From assembly GCF_000184745.1 (NCBI RefSeq), contig NC_014931.1, positions 3,782,001 to 3,846,000 on the forward strand: a stretch of 64,000 bases of DNA, given 5' to 3'. Under the pieces are notes generated by a model, which was not told the DNA's origin, ran no database searches, and was given only the letters and a program-made list of their open reading frames with translations. The stretch is from Variovorax paradoxus EPS. GTDB lineage: Bacteria > Pseudomonadota > Gammaproteobacteria > Burkholderiales > Burkholderiaceae_C. Shown in pieces: positions 25,641 through 36,100 of the stretch; positions within the stretch are counted from its first letter, which is position 1; every line of letters starts with the position of its first letter. A program made the translations under genes and the position numbers.

Positions 25641-26173
25641 CCGAAGACACCACCAAGGCAGGCGGCGCCAAGCCCCGCCAGTCGCGCACGGGCCTTACCA
25701 GCACCGGCGCGCGCAAGGCTTCGGCCAAGTCGAACCGCAGCCGCGCGCGCGAATTCGCGCTGCAGGCGCTCTACCAGCACCTGGTGGGCCGCAACGACCC
25801 GACCGACATCGACCACTTCACGCGCGACCTCGCGGGCTTCCACAAGGCCGACGCGGCGCACTACGACGCGCTGCTGCACGGCTCGATCGACAACGCCGAG
25901 CAGCTCGATGCGCTGATCCGCCCGCTGCTCGACCGCAAGTTCGAGGAAATCTCGCCCATCGAGCACGCCGTGATGTGGATCGGCGTGTACGAGTTCCAGA
26001 ACTGCCCCGACGTGCCGTGGCGCGTGGTGCTCAACGAGTGCATCGAGCTCGCCAAGGAATTCGGCGGCACGGACGGCCACAAGTACGTGAACGCGGTACT
26101 CAACGGCCTCGCGCCGCAGTTGCGCCCCCTCGAAGTGGAAGCGGATCGCGCTTCCGGCAAGGCGAAAGCATGA
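25637..26173 (+). CDS. nusB: Transcription antitermination protein NusB
   Basis: Binds boxA RNA with NusE (S10) to build the rRNA antitermination complex. 178 residues; the first 35 are a basic, low-complexity Thr/Ser/Lys extension before the standard helical domain, which shows [46 protein letters not shown] and [10 protein letters not shown]. The N-terminal extension is longer than in E. coli (139 residues) but common in betaproteobacteria. Start overlaps the ribH stop as ATGA, and its stop overlaps the aminotransferase start the same way, so translation is coupled across three genes. Confidence 0.96.
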   Translation: MTEDTTKAGGAKPRQSRTGLTSTGARKASAKSNRSRAREFALQALYQHLVGRNDPTDIDHFTRDLAGFHKADAAHYDALLHGSIDNAEQLDALIRPLLDRKFEEISPIEHAVMWIGVYEFQNCPDVPWRVVLNECIELAKEFGGTDGHKYVNAVLNGLAPQLRPLEVEADRASGKAKA

Positions 26174-27366
26174 GGATTTCGACGCGCGCGGAGCGCATCG
26201 AGCCCTTCTATGTGATGGAGGTGGCGAAGGCTGCCGGGGCGCTGGCGCGCGAAGTGGCGCACACCGACCGGCCGATGATCTTCCTGAACATCGGCGAGCC
26301 CGATTTCACCGCGCCTCCGCTGGTACAGGAAGCCGCCCTGCGCGCCGTGCGCGCGGGCGCCACGCAGTACACGCAGGCGACTGGCCTCGACCATCTGCGC
26401 GAACGCATCAGCGGCTGGTACCGCGAGCGATTCAACGTCGACGTGCCCGCCCGCCGCATCGTGGTGACGGCCGGCGCTTCGGCCGCACTGCAGCTCGCCT
26501 GCCTCGCGCTGATCGAATCGGGTGACGAGATCCTGCTGCCCGACCCGAGCTATCCCTGCAACCGCCACTTCGTGAGTGCGGCGGACGGCAAGGCGGTGCT
26601 CATCCCGACGACGGCCGAAGAGCGCTTCCAGCTCACCGCCGCCAAGGTCGAGGCCGCCTGGACCGAGAAGACGCGCGGCGTGCTGCTCGCCTCGCCCTCC
26701 AATCCGACCGGCACCTCGATCGCGCCCGACGAGCTGCGCCGCATCCACAAGGTCGTGTCCGACCGCGGCGGCATCACGCTGATCGACGAGATCTACCTGG
26801 GCCTGTCCTACGACGACGCCTTCGGGCAGACCGCGCTGGCCATCGACGACAACGTCATCAGCATCAACAGCTTCAGCAAGTACTTCAACATGACCGGCTG
26901 GCGCCTGGGCTGGCTGGTGGTGCCCGAAGTGCTGGTGCCGGTGGTCGAGCGCCTCGCGCAGAACCTCTTCATCTGCGCGAGCACGGTGTCGCAATATGCG
27001 GCGCTCGCCTGCTTCGAGGATGCGAGCATCGCCGAGTACGAACGCCGCCGCGCCGAGTTCAAGGCGCGACGCGACTGGTTCATTCCGCAACTCGACGCCC
27101 TGGGCTTGAACGTGCCCGTGGTGCCCGATGGCGCCTTCTACGCCTGGGCCGACTGCACCAGCTTCGCCGAGAAGCTTGGCATCTCGGGCAGCTGGGATTT
27201 CGCCTTCGAGACCATGAAGCGCGCCCACGTCGCCGTCACGCCCGGCCGCGATTTCGGCACGGCAGAAACGGCGAAGTTCGTGCGCTTCTCCACCGCGAGT
27301 TCGATGGAACATCTGAAAGAAGCCGTCGAGCGCCTGCGCGCAATGGCCGAGAACCGGGCGCAATGA
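26170..27366 (+). CDS. Class I/II pyridoxal-phosphate aminotransferase
   Basis: A 398-residue fold-type I aminotransferase. PLP-binding Lys237 lies in [44 protein letters not shown] and the C-terminal KFVRFSTAS (substrate-carboxylate Arg) are standard. The substrate cannot be assigned: it is of the aspartate/alanine aminotransferase group. Operon position after nusB, with a 4-bp ATGA overlap, is common in Burkholderiales but gives no pathway. A glycine- or riboflavin-related role is not supported by anything visible. Confidence 0.9.
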   Translation: MRISTRAERIEPFYVMEVAKAAGALAREVAHTDRPMIFLNIGEPDFTAPPLVQEAALRAVRAGATQYTQATGLDHLRERISGWYRERFNVDVPARRIVVTAGASAALQLACLALIESGDEILLPDPSYPCNRHFVSAADGKAVLIPTTAEERFQLTAAKVEAAWTEKTRGVLLASPSNPTGTSIAPDELRRIHKVVSDRGGITLIDEIYLGLSYDDAFGQTALAIDDNVISINSFSKYFNMTGWRLGWLVVPEVLVPVVERLAQNLFICASTVSQYAALACFEDASIAEYERRRAEFKARRDWFIPQLDALGLNVPVVPDGAFYAWADCTSFAEKLGISGSWDFAFETMKRAHVAVTPGRDFGTAETAKFVRFSTASSMEHLKEAVERLRAMAENRAQ

Positions 27367-27427
27367 GCGCAGCGCAGGGCCGCCCCAAGCAAGCTCGCGC
27401 CGCAGTGCAAAGCACGGAGGCATGCCG

Positions 27428-27886
27428 ATGAGCTACGCGTTTCCGATCCGCGTCTACTGGGAAGACACCGACGCCGGCGGCATCGTGTTCTATGCCAACT
27501 ACCTGAAGTTCATGGAGCGCGGGCGCACCGAGTGGCTGCGCTCCCTGGGCGTCGAGCAGCGCAAGCTCAAGGAAGAAACCGGCGGCCAGTTCGTGGTGAG
27601 CGAAACGCAGCTCAAATACCATCGGCCCTCCCGGCTCGACGACGAACTGCTGGTCACAGCCGATCTTCAACAATTGGGCACTGCCTCATTGATAATCGGA
27701 CAGCAAGTGCTATCAAAAACAGAGCAAGAGCGAATCGGCGCCGCGGCACCGGTCTTGCTGTGCGAAGGCACGATCCGTATCGGGTGGGTGAATGCCGCCA
27801 CTTTGCGTCCCGCACGCATCCCTTCCCGGGTTTCGGGAACCCTCGAGCGCTGCGGCGGCTCCATGACTCAACCTTTCAAGCCATGA
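27428..27886 (+). CDS. ybgC: Acyl-CoA thioesterase of the Tol-Pal cluster
   Basis: A 152-residue hot-dog-fold thioesterase. The N-terminal YWEDTDAGGIVFYANYLKFM holds the catalytic Asp and the family signature. Two in-frame ATG codons are present at 27422 and 27428; the second is preferred because GGAGG ends 7 bp before it but abuts the first. It opens the tol cluster and overlaps tolQ by 4 bp (ATGA). YbgC enzymes hydrolyse short or long acyl-CoA and associate with acyl carrier protein; the link to the Tol complex is conserved but not mechanistically explained. Confidence 0.93.
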   Translation: MSYAFPIRVYWEDTDAGGIVFYANYLKFMERGRTEWLRSLGVEQRKLKEETGGQFVVSETQLKYHRPSRLDDELLVTADLQQLGTASLIIGQQVLSKTEQERIGAAAPVLLCEGTIRIGWVNAATLRPARIPSRVSGTLERCGGSMTQPFKP

Positions 27887-28605
27887 ACCAAGATCTATCC
27901 ATCATCAACCTCCTGCTCCACGCCAGCTTCGTGGTGCAAATGGTCGTGCTGCTGCTCGTGATCGTCTCGATTGCCAGCTGGGCCGCGATCATCCGCAAGT
28001 ACTTCGCGCTGCGGCGCATGCGCGCGCTGAACGACGACTTCGAGCGCGAGTTCTGGTCGGGCACCAGCCTGAACGAGCTGTTCGCCTCGGCCGCCCAGAA
28101 CGCCAAGTTCGCGGGACCGATGGAGCGCATCTTCGCCTCGGGCATGCGCGAATACCAAAAACTGCGCGAACGCCATGTGAGCGACCCCGCCACGCTGCTG
28201 GACGGCGCCCGCCGCGCGATGCGTGCGAGCTTCCAGCGCGAGCTCGATGCGGCCGAGCAGAACCTCTCGTTCCTCGCGACCGTCGGCTCGGTGTCGCCGT
28301 ATGTGGGTCTCTTCGGCACGGTCTGGGGGATCATGCATGCCTTCACCGGCCTGGCCGCGCTCACGCAGGTGACGCTGGCCACCGTGGCGCCCGGCATTGC
28401 CGAAGCGCTGGTGGCCACCGCCATCGGCCTCTTCGCCGCGATTCCCGCGGTGGTCGGCTACAACCGCTTCGCCCGCGAGATCGACAAGATCGCCATCGCC
28501 CTCGAGACCTACATCGAGGAGTTCTCCAACATCCTGCAGCGCAACCTCTCGGCCAACCCGGGCGCGGCCGCCGCGGCAACCACGGTGGCTCCGGCCAACC
28601 GCTGA
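27883..28605 (+). CDS. tolQ: Tol-Pal system proton channel subunit TolQ
   Basis: Inner-membrane protein that with TolR forms the proton-driven motor energising TolA for outer-membrane constriction at division. 240 residues with three membrane helices: about 12-34, 125-150 and 165-185. LSFLATVGSVSPYVGLFGTV and PGIAEALVATAIGLFAAIPAVV are the ExbB/TolQ signature helices, the first with the conserved Thr and Gly residues of the proton path. It overlaps ybgC by 4 bp and tolR follows 15 bp later. Confidence 0.97.
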   Translation: MNQDLSIINLLLHASFVVQMVVLLLVIVSIASWAAIIRKYFALRRMRALNDDFEREFWSGTSLNELFASAAQNAKFAGPMERIFASGMREYQKLRERHVSDPATLLDGARRAMRASFQRELDAAEQNLSFLATVGSVSPYVGLFGTVWGIMHAFTGLAALTQVTLATVAPGIAEALVATAIGLFAAIPAVVGYNRFAREIDKIAIALETYIEEFSNILQRNLSANPGAAAAATTVAPANR

Positions 28606-28620
28606 GCGGAGTCCGAGCGC

Positions 28621-29061
<441 letters not shown>

Positions 29062-29064
29062 GGC

Positions 29065-29985
29065 ATGTCGCTCGCACTGGATCGCCCCGAGTTCGCGCCG
29101 CCCCCGCAGCGCGGCACGCCGCGCGCCGTCGTGCTCGCCCTCATCGCGCATGCGCTGCTGATCGCGGCGCTGACGTGGGGGGTGCGCTGGCGCAGCGACG
29201 CCGACGAAGGCGCTGTCGATGCGGAGCTGTGGTCCTCCACCGTGCAACAGGCCGCGCCGCGCCTGTCCGCACCGGAGGCGCCGACGCCTGCGCCCGCGCC
29301 GCCTCCGCCTGCTCCCACGCCACCGCCGCCTCCGGCAGCCAAGGCGCCCGAGCCCGCACCCGCGCCGAAGGCTCCCGACATTGCCCTGGAGCGCGAGAAG
29401 AAGCTCAAGGAGCAAAAGGAACAGAAAGAGCGCGAGCTCGAACAGCAGCAACAACAGCAAAAGAAGAAAGAGCTCGAAGCCAAGCAGCGCGCCGAAGACG
29501 AAGCCGAGCGCAAGAAAGAGCAGCAACAGAAGCTCGCCGAGCAGAAGAAGCAGCAGGAAGCCGAGGCCAAGCAAGCCGAAGCCAAGAAGGCCGAGGCCGC
29601 CGCGAAGCAGGCCGCCGCCGACCGCGCTGCCACGCTCAAGCGCATGCAGGGCCTGGCGGGTGCGAGCGGCGCCGACGATTCGAAGGGCACGGCCCTGCGG
29701 TCTTCGGGTCCGTCGAGCGGCTATGCCGGACGCATCGCCGCCGCCGTGCGCCCGAACATCACCTTCCCCGATGCCGACACGGTGAACGGCAACCCGGCCG
29801 CCGAGTTCGAGGTGAACCTCGCGCCCGACGGCACCATCGTCGGCGTGAAGCTCACGCGCTCCAGCGGATTGCCCGCCTGGGACGAAGCGGCCGAGCGCGG
29901 CCTGCACAAGACCGACAGGCTGCCGCGCGACACCGACGGGCGCATCTTCCCGTCGCTGATCGTGTCGCTCAGGCCCAAGCGCTGA
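29065..29985 (+). CDS. tolA: Tol-Pal system energy transducer TolA
   Basis: 306 residues: a cytoplasmic start, one membrane helix at about 20-38 (VVLALIAHALLIAALTW), a Pro/Ala-rich linker, a long Lys/Glu/Gln/Ala coiled-coil (about 105-195, with runs of Gln and KK/EE) and a C-terminal TolA/TonB-type domain (VNLAPDGTIVGVKLTRSSGL). It spans the periplasm to contact Pal/TolB. The repetitive coiled-coil shows low codon variety. tolB and pal do not follow; a terminator lies just after the stop codon. Confidence 0.94.
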   Translation: MSLALDRPEFAPPPQRGTPRAVVLALIAHALLIAALTWGVRWRSDADEGAVDAELWSSTVQQAAPRLSAPEAPTPAPAPPPPAPTPPPPPAAKAPEPAPAPKAPDIALEREKKLKEQKEQKERELEQQQQQQKKKELEAKQRAEDEAERKKEQQQKLAEQKKQQEAEAKQAEAKKAEAAAKQAAADRAATLKRMQGLAGASGADDSKGTALRSSGPSSGYAGRIAAAVRPNITFPDADTVNGNPAAEFEVNLAPDGTIVGVKLTRSSGLPAWDEAAERGLHKTDRLPRDTDGRIFPSLIVSLRPKR

Positions 29986-29993
29986 TTCACGCC

Positions 29994-30029
29994 AGTTCCG
30001 GGCCGCCTTTCGCAAGGCTGCCCGGAACT
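29994..30029 (+). terminator. Intrinsic terminator after tolA
   Basis: AGTTCCGGGC (29994-30003) pairs with GCCCGGAACT (30020-30029), a perfect 10-bp stem, followed by CCGTTGTTG, a weak T-rich tail. It starts 8 bp after the tolA stop codon and closes the ybgC-tolQRA unit. Confidence 0.65.
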
Positions 30030-30097
30030 CCGTTGTTGCCGCGCTGTCTACCCGCGCACAACAACAGCCGGGCTCCGTGCCCGCACAAGAGCGCAAG

Positions 30098-31828
30098 ATG
30101 AAATCCACCGGTCGCATCCGCTACGGGAGCAGTCCGCTGCTCGCCAGTCCCACCCCCGTCTGGCGCAGCAAGTTCATCGTGGCCAGCATCGCCTTCGGCT
30201 TCGTGCTGCTGGCCGGCCGGGCCGCCTACATCCAGGTCTTCAACCACGACTTCTTCCAGCACCAGGGCGAGGTGCGCTACCAGCGCACGCTGGAGCTGCC
30301 CGCGAACCGCGGGCGCATCCTCGACCGCAACGGACTGATCCTCGCCTCCGACATTCCGGCGCCCAGCATCTGGGCCATTCCCGAGGACATCGAGCGCGAC
30401 GATCCCGCCGTGCAGGCCAAGTTGAAGCAGGCCGCCAAGCTGCTCGGCATGCCGCAGAAGGAGTTCGACAAGAAGCTGGAGGACGAGGACAAGAGCTTCG
30501 TCTGGATCAAGCGCCAGGTCGACACCGCCATCGGCAAGCAGATCGCCGAACTCGGCATCAAGGGCATCTACCTGCGCCGCGACTACCGGCGCCAGTACCC
30601 CGAGGGCGAGGCGGCCGCGCACCTGGCGGGCTTCACCAACGTCGAAGACACGGGGCAGGAAGGCGTCGAACTGGCCTTCAACAGCGAACTGGCCGGCAAG
30701 GCGGGCTCGCGCCATGTCATCAAGGACCGCCTGGGCCACATCGTCGAGGACACCGAGGACCAGGTGCCGCCGACCGACGGCCACGACATCCAGTTGAGCA
30801 TCGACGACCGCGTGCAGTTCGTCGCCTACGAGAAGATCCGCGATGCCGTGGTCGCCAACAAGGCCCGGGCCGGCAGCGTGGTGGTGGTCGATGCGGAAAC
30901 GGGCGAACTGCTCGCCATGGCCAACTACCCGAGCTACGACCCGAACGACCGCCGCAACCTCACCGGCGAACAATTGCGCAACCGCGCGATGACCGACGTG
31001 TTCGAGCCGGGCTCGACGATGAAGCCGATCACCATCGCCACCGCGCTGCAGCTCGGCCGCGTCACGCCGCAGACCATCATCGACACGAACCCCGGTCGCA
31101 TCACCGTCACGGGCGCGACGATCCACGACGACGAGAACTTCGGCGTGCTCACGGTGCAGGGCGTGATCCAGAAATCGAGCAATGTGGGCGCCACCAAGAT
31201 CTCGCAGCGCATGACGGCGCAGGAGATGTGGAACTCGTTCACCTCGCTGGGCCTCGGCCAGAAGCCGCAGACGCCCTTCCCCGGCGCGGTGACCGGGCGC
31301 CTGCGGCCCTGGAAGTCGTGGCGGCCGATCGAGCAGGCCACCATGTCGTACGGCTACGGCCTCTCGGCGTCGCTGTTCCAGATCGCGCACGCGTACACGG
31401 CCTTCGCGCACAACGGCGAAGTCATCCCGGTGGGCCTTTTGAAAAGCACGAACACCGAGCCGCCCGGCGTGCAGGTGTTCTCGCCGCAGGTCGCGAGCGA
31501 GGTGCGCAAGATGATGCACATGGCCGCCGCGCCCGGCGGCACCGCGCCGCTCGCGCAGACCGATGGCTACTCGGTCGGCGGCAAGACCGGCACCGCGCAC
31601 AAGCAGGTCGGCAAGGGCTATGCGAGCAACAAGTACCGCGCCTGGTACACCGGCATGTCGCCGATCGACAAGCCGCGCATCATCGTCGCGGTGATGATCG
31701 ACGAGCCCGGCGCGGGCAAATACTTCGGTGGCCTCGTCGCAGCGCCGGTCTTCAGCCAGGTGGTCCAGCAGACGCTGCGCATCCTGAACGTGCTGCCGGA
31801 TCTGCCGGTGGCCTCGATGGCGCATTGA
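30098..31828 (+). CDS. Class B penicillin-binding protein (FtsI/PBP3-like transpeptidase)
   Basis: A 576-residue peptidoglycan transpeptidase anchored by one N-terminal helix (about 23-43). The N-terminal class B module has RGRILDRNGLILASDIPAPS; the transpeptidase domain carries the nucleophile Ser306 in EPGSTMKP, the KSSNVG triad near 362-367 and KTGTAHK near 494-500. It resembles FtsI (septal PBP) more than PBP2. It is outside any visible division cluster, so it is probably a second FtsI-type enzyme. ATG at 30098 is preferred to a GTG 21 bp upstream because it begins closer to the anchor; the Shine-Dalgarno region is weak for both. It ends inside an 11-bp tandem repeat. Confidence 0.88.
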   Translation: MKSTGRIRYGSSPLLASPTPVWRSKFIVASIAFGFVLLAGRAAYIQVFNHDFFQHQGEVRYQRTLELPANRGRILDRNGLILASDIPAPSIWAIPEDIERDDPAVQAKLKQAAKLLGMPQKEFDKKLEDEDKSFVWIKRQVDTAIGKQIAELGIKGIYLRRDYRRQYPEGEAAAHLAGFTNVEDTGQEGVELAFNSELAGKAGSRHVIKDRLGHIVEDTEDQVPPTDGHDIQLSIDDRVQFVAYEKIRDAVVANKARAGSVVVVDAETGELLAMANYPSYDPNDRRNLTGEQLRNRAMTDVFEPGSTMKPITIATALQLGRVTPQTIIDTNPGRITVTGATIHDDENFGVLTVQGVIQKSSNVGATKISQRMTAQEMWNSFTSLGLGQKPQTPFPGAVTGRLRPWKSWRPIEQATMSYGYGLSASLFQIAHAYTAFAHNGEVIPVGLLKSTNTEPPGVQVFSPQVASEVRKMMHMAAAPGGTAPLAQTDGYSVGGKTGTAHKQVGKGYASNKYRAWYTGMSPIDKPRIIVAVMIDEPGAGKYFGGLVAAPVFSQVVQQTLRILNVLPDLPVASMAH

Positions 31829-31845
31829 TGGCGCATTGATGGCGC
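31816..31845. repeat. Short tandem repeat over the stop codon of the penicillin-binding protein gene
   Basis: The 11-bp unit GATGGCGCATT occurs twice in full and once in part (31816-31845). The gene stop codon (31826-31828) spans the junction of units 1 and 2, so unit number changes could alter the C-terminus or merely lengthen the 3' end. Confidence 0.8.
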
Positions 31846-31901
31846 GCTGGTTCACCTCGCTCGTTTAGGATCGTCGGCACCTCATTGCCGGCGCTCCTGA
31901 C

Positions 31902-33122
31902 ATGGTCGATTTCCCTCCTGCCGTTCGCCTCGAAGACCTGACCCCGCTCCCCTACCAGCAGGCCCTGGCCGCCCACTTGCAGGCGAACGAGCCCGAAGTC
32001 TGGCGCTGGGCCGCCTCCGCCGAGGCGCGCGAGGAGCACGCCGCGGCGGTGCGCGCCGACCTGCTGCGCAATTCGTACCGGCTCGATGCCGATGCCCACC
32101 CCGAGCTGCATGCGCATTGCAACGCGGCGGTGCAGCGCCTGGGCATCACGGCGCGCGTCGCGCTCTACCAGGCGGGCGACGGCACGATGAATGCCACGCT
32201 CTACTTCCTGCCCGGCGAGGCGCACATCGTGCTCTCGGGTCCGCTCATGGAGCGACTGCAGGGCGCCGAGCTGCAGGCCGTGCTCGGTCATGAACTGGCG
32301 CACTACCTGCTGTGGGAGCGCGAGGGCGGCAAGTACCACGTGGTCGACCGCATCCTGCAGGCCGCGGCCGCCGATTCGCGCGCCGACGCGAGCCACCTGC
32401 ACGCGGCGCGCCGCTACGGCCTCTACACCGAGGCCTTTGCCGACCGCGGCGCCTGCATTGCCTGCGAGGCGCTCGAGCCCGCGGTGACCGCGCTGGTCAA
32501 GGTGCAGACGGGACTGAACCAGGTGAACGCCGCGAGCTACCTGCGGCAGGCCGACGAGATCTGCGCCGCGCCCGAACTCCAGACCCGCGGCACCAGCCAC
32601 CCCGAGGTGTTCGTGCGGGCGCGGGCACTGCGGCTGTGGACCGAGCGCCAGCCCGAGGCCGACGAATGGCTGGCCGGCGCGCTCGAAGGCCCGCTGGACA
32701 TCGCCACGCTCGACCTGCTCGGGCAGCAGCGCGCCGATGCGCTGACGCGGGAAACCATCGCTCAGTTGCTGCAGCGGCCCTTCCTTCAGTCCGATTCGCT
32801 GCTGGCCCATGCGCGCCGCTTCTTTCCGAACTTCGCGCCGCCCTCGGCGCCCTTGCCACCACCCGCCCCGGTGCCGGCCGGCGTGCACGACTACCTCGCG
32901 AGCGTGCTGGTCGATTTCGTCGCAGCCGACCCCGACCTCGATGACATCACGCTCGCCGCCGCACTCGGCCTCGCCGAAGCGATGGGTTGCGCCGCGCAGC
33001 TCGAAGAGCGCGTGGTGAAGGACATGCGCTTTCCCAAACGCAGCCTCACCCGCGTGAAGCGCGATGCGGTCACCTTGCTTGAAAAGGCAGCCGCACAACA
33101 TCTGCAAAGCGCATCCGCATGA
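31902..33122 (+). CDS. M48-type zinc metalloprotease with TerB-like C-terminal region
   Basis: A 406-residue protein without signal peptide or membrane helix, hence probably cytoplasmic, unlike HtpX/BepA. Residues about 45-215 form an M48 peptidase: HELAH at 130-134 (zinc ligands plus catalytic Glu) and a distal Glu in YTEAFADRGACIACEAL near 176. The preceding GTMNATLYFLPGEAHIVLSG is the usual Asn-rich strand before the metal site. The C-terminal part (about 320-395: SVLVDFVAADPDLDDITLAAALGLAEAMGC) looks like a TerB-type helical domain, an inference from pattern. Its stop overlaps the next gene by ATGA, so it is translationally coupled to the giant helicase. Substrate unknown. Confidence 0.8.
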   Translation: MVDFPPAVRLEDLTPLPYQQALAAHLQANEPEVWRWAASAEAREEHAAAVRADLLRNSYRLDADAHPELHAHCNAAVQRLGITARVALYQAGDGTMNATLYFLPGEAHIVLSGPLMERLQGAELQAVLGHELAHYLLWEREGGKYHVVDRILQAAAADSRADASHLHAARRYGLYTEAFADRGACIACEALEPAVTALVKVQTGLNQVNAASYLRQADEICAAPELQTRGTSHPEVFVRARALRLWTERQPEADEWLAGALEGPLDIATLDLLGQQRADALTRETIAQLLQRPFLQSDSLLAHARRFFPNFAPPSAPLPPPAPVPAGVHDYLASVLVDFVAADPDLDDITLAAALGLAEAMGCAAQLEERVVKDMRFPKRSLTRVKRDAVTLLEKAAAQHLQSASA

Positions 33123-36100
33123 ACGCCGCCATCGCTCCCCTGCTGCAACTGCTGGACACCGCCGACACCCACGGCGGCCTGCAGACCGACGACGTGCTGA
33201 GCCTCGTGCTGCCGCTGCTGCGCGAAGTCTCCGCATTGCACGAGCAAGGCAAGGTCGCCGCGCTCGGCAGCGCCTTCGCTTACCGCGTCAACGACACGCC
33301 CGCGCTTGTCCTCGCTCAGCCCGAAGGCGCCGAGCCGCGCCAGAACCGCGCAGCCATCGCACCGCTCGAAGCGCCCGCCGCCTCGGTGCTGCGCGTGGTC
33401 GGCGAACACCGCATGACGCTCGATGCCGACGAAGGCGTCTCGGTCGAGAACCTCGCGCTCATGGCCGACGCCGCGCCCGACGCGCTGCCGACGCGCCCCG
33501 TCTACCTGCCCGGCTACACCGCGTGGGAATTGCGATTCGCACATCACGACGCGCTGACCGACATCCTCTGCCTCGGCCAAGTGCTCGCCAGCCTTTCGTG
33601 CGGCCTCGACTTCACCGACAGCGAGGAACTCGGCCGCTTCGTCGCGAACCGCGCCAACCTCTTCGCGCTCAACCGCCGGCTGCATCCGGTGGTGGGCGCG
33701 GTGATCGGCGAGATGACCGCGCTCGATCGCCACGAACGCGCGCGCGACCTGCCCTCGGTGATTAGCCGGCTCGAGACCTACCGCGACCAGCCGCTGGACC
33801 TGGGCCTCGACCGCATCGCACCCGCGAAAGACGGTGCAGGCCAGCGCCGCCAGGCGATCCGCGTGCACCTGCGCGATCGCTTGTTCGATCTCTCGCGCCG
33901 CAACCGCCTGCTGCACTTCAAGCCGAGCCAGACGCATGTGAACCTCACGGTGGCGAGCGTGCCGCTGGTGGTCGACATCAAGAACATCCGCGTCGACCAG
34001 CTCTGCGTGTGGGACGGCCGCTTCGCGAGCGACATCGCCACCTGCGACCCCGTGCCGCTCGCGCGCTGGCTGCGCTTCGAAGACCAGCCCTACCTGCCGG
34101 GCGCGCTCGACCGCATCCTGCAGGAGGCGCGGCGCGACCGCTCCGAGTACGGCTTCTCGCAGCTCTCGCTGGTCATCGCGTTCCTGCGCTGGCACAACCT
34201 GAAGGAAGGGGAAGCCGAGCGGGCCGAGCGCATCGCCTCGCCGCTCCTCATGCTGTCGGTCGAGCTCACGCGCAAGAAGGGCGTGAAGGACCAGTACCTG
34301 CTCGAAGCTGCTTCGAGCGAAGCGCAGGTGAACCCGACGCTCAGACACCACCTGCGCCAGCTCTACGGCATCGTGCTGCCCGAGAGCATCGACCTGCGCG
34401 AGACCACCATCGAGCAGTTCCACGCCCAACTGGCCGCGCAGATCGCCGCGACCGAACCCGGCGTGCAACTGCGGCTGGTGAAGCAGCCTGAGATCGAGCT
34501 GATCCACCAGCGCGCCCGCCAACGGCTCGAGCAGTTCAAGCGGCGCACCCGCGTGCGCAACCCCGGCGCGCAGCCGGTGGCGGCGCAGGACTTCAGCTAT
34601 GCGAAGGACGACTTCCGCCCGCTCGGCCTGCAGCTCTTTCACAGCAAGGTGCGGCCGGTTCCGCTGACCCTGCGCGATGCGGTCGGCGCACGGCCCTTGC
34701 CGCGCGCGCCGCAGATGGCATCGACCGCCGCACAGACCGAGCAGCAGACGTATTCGTTGCACGAGAGCACCGGCAATCCGTACCAATGGGATGTCGACCT
34801 CACCTCAGTGACGCTCGGCAACTTCAACCACCGCAAGATGTCGCTGGTGCGCGACTACTCGGCACTGAGCGAATCGGAAATCGCGAGCGACGCCTTCGAC
34901 CGCGTGTTCTCGCTGCAGCCGCGCCAGGTCGATGCCGAAACGCCCGCCGCGCTACCGCTCGCCGACCAGTGGCCCGTGGTGCAAGCCGATGCCACGCAGA
35001 CCGCCGCCGTGGCGCTCGCGCGCACCGGCACCAGCTACATCATCCAGGGGCCGCCCGGCACGGGGAAGTCGCAGACCATCACCAACCTCATCGCCGACTA
35101 CGTGGGGCGCGGGCAACGGGTGCTGTTCGTCTGCGAGAAACGCGCCGCCATCGACGTGGTGTTCCACCGGTTGCGGCAGCAGGGACTGGACGAGCTGTGC
35201 TGCATGATCCACGACTCGCAGGGCGACAAGAAGGCCTTCGTGCAGAACCTCAAGAAGACCTACGAGCACTGGCTCGCGGCGCCCGAGGAACTGGATGCGG
35301 AGACCCGCGAGCGCACGCAGCTCGTCGACACGATGGATGCCGACCTCAAGGCGCTCGAACGCTTCGATGCCGCGATGCGCGATGTGCCCGAGCACCTGGC
35401 CGTGGCGGTGCGCACGCTGATGGCGCGGCTGATCGCGCTCAAGCCGCACGATCCCGCTTTGACACCGTTGCAGGCCGAGGCCCTGCCCGCTTTCGCTGCC
35501 TGGCGCAAACATGAGGACCTGGTTGCGCGCTTGCACCTCGCGGTCACCGAAAGCCTGGGCGTGCCGTATCTGTCGGCGCATGCGTTCGCGCAACTCGCGC
35601 CCGTGTTGCTGCGGCAGGAGCGGCCGCTTGCACGACTGGTCGACCTCAGTGATCGCGCGGCGGAGCAGACCGGCCCGCACCGCGATGCATTGACCGACGC
35701 CTGGCCGCCGCTGGGCGATGCGCCCACGCTCTGGGGCGACGCGCTGGCCGTGGTGGCCGATGCTCGCCGCGTGGCTGCGCTCGCGGCGCGCGGGCATCTC
35801 TCGCTGCTCGACACTGCGCACCCGGCGAGCCTCGCGTTCGGCGAAGCGATGGCGCAGCGCCGCGCGTTGCAGCAAGTCCTGAACGAAGCCGCGGCACGCA
35901 CCAGCCATTGGAAGGACAAGTTCTCGCCAGGCGACACCGAAGCCGGCCTCGCCCAGGCCAAGGCGCAGCAGGGTTCGCTGCTGCGCTGGCTCCAGCCCTC
36001 GTGGTGGCGGCTGTCGGGCGAACTCAAGCGCCGCTACGACTTCGCCAAGCATGCGGTGCGTCCGCAACCGAGCCAGGTGTTGGAAGAACTGCTGGCCGAG

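Noticed and set aside
30077-31828. Reading the transpeptidase gene as PBP2 (MrdA)
   Set aside because: Length, RGRILDRNG start and KSSNVG/KTGT spacing resemble FtsI more; no RodA gene adjacent.
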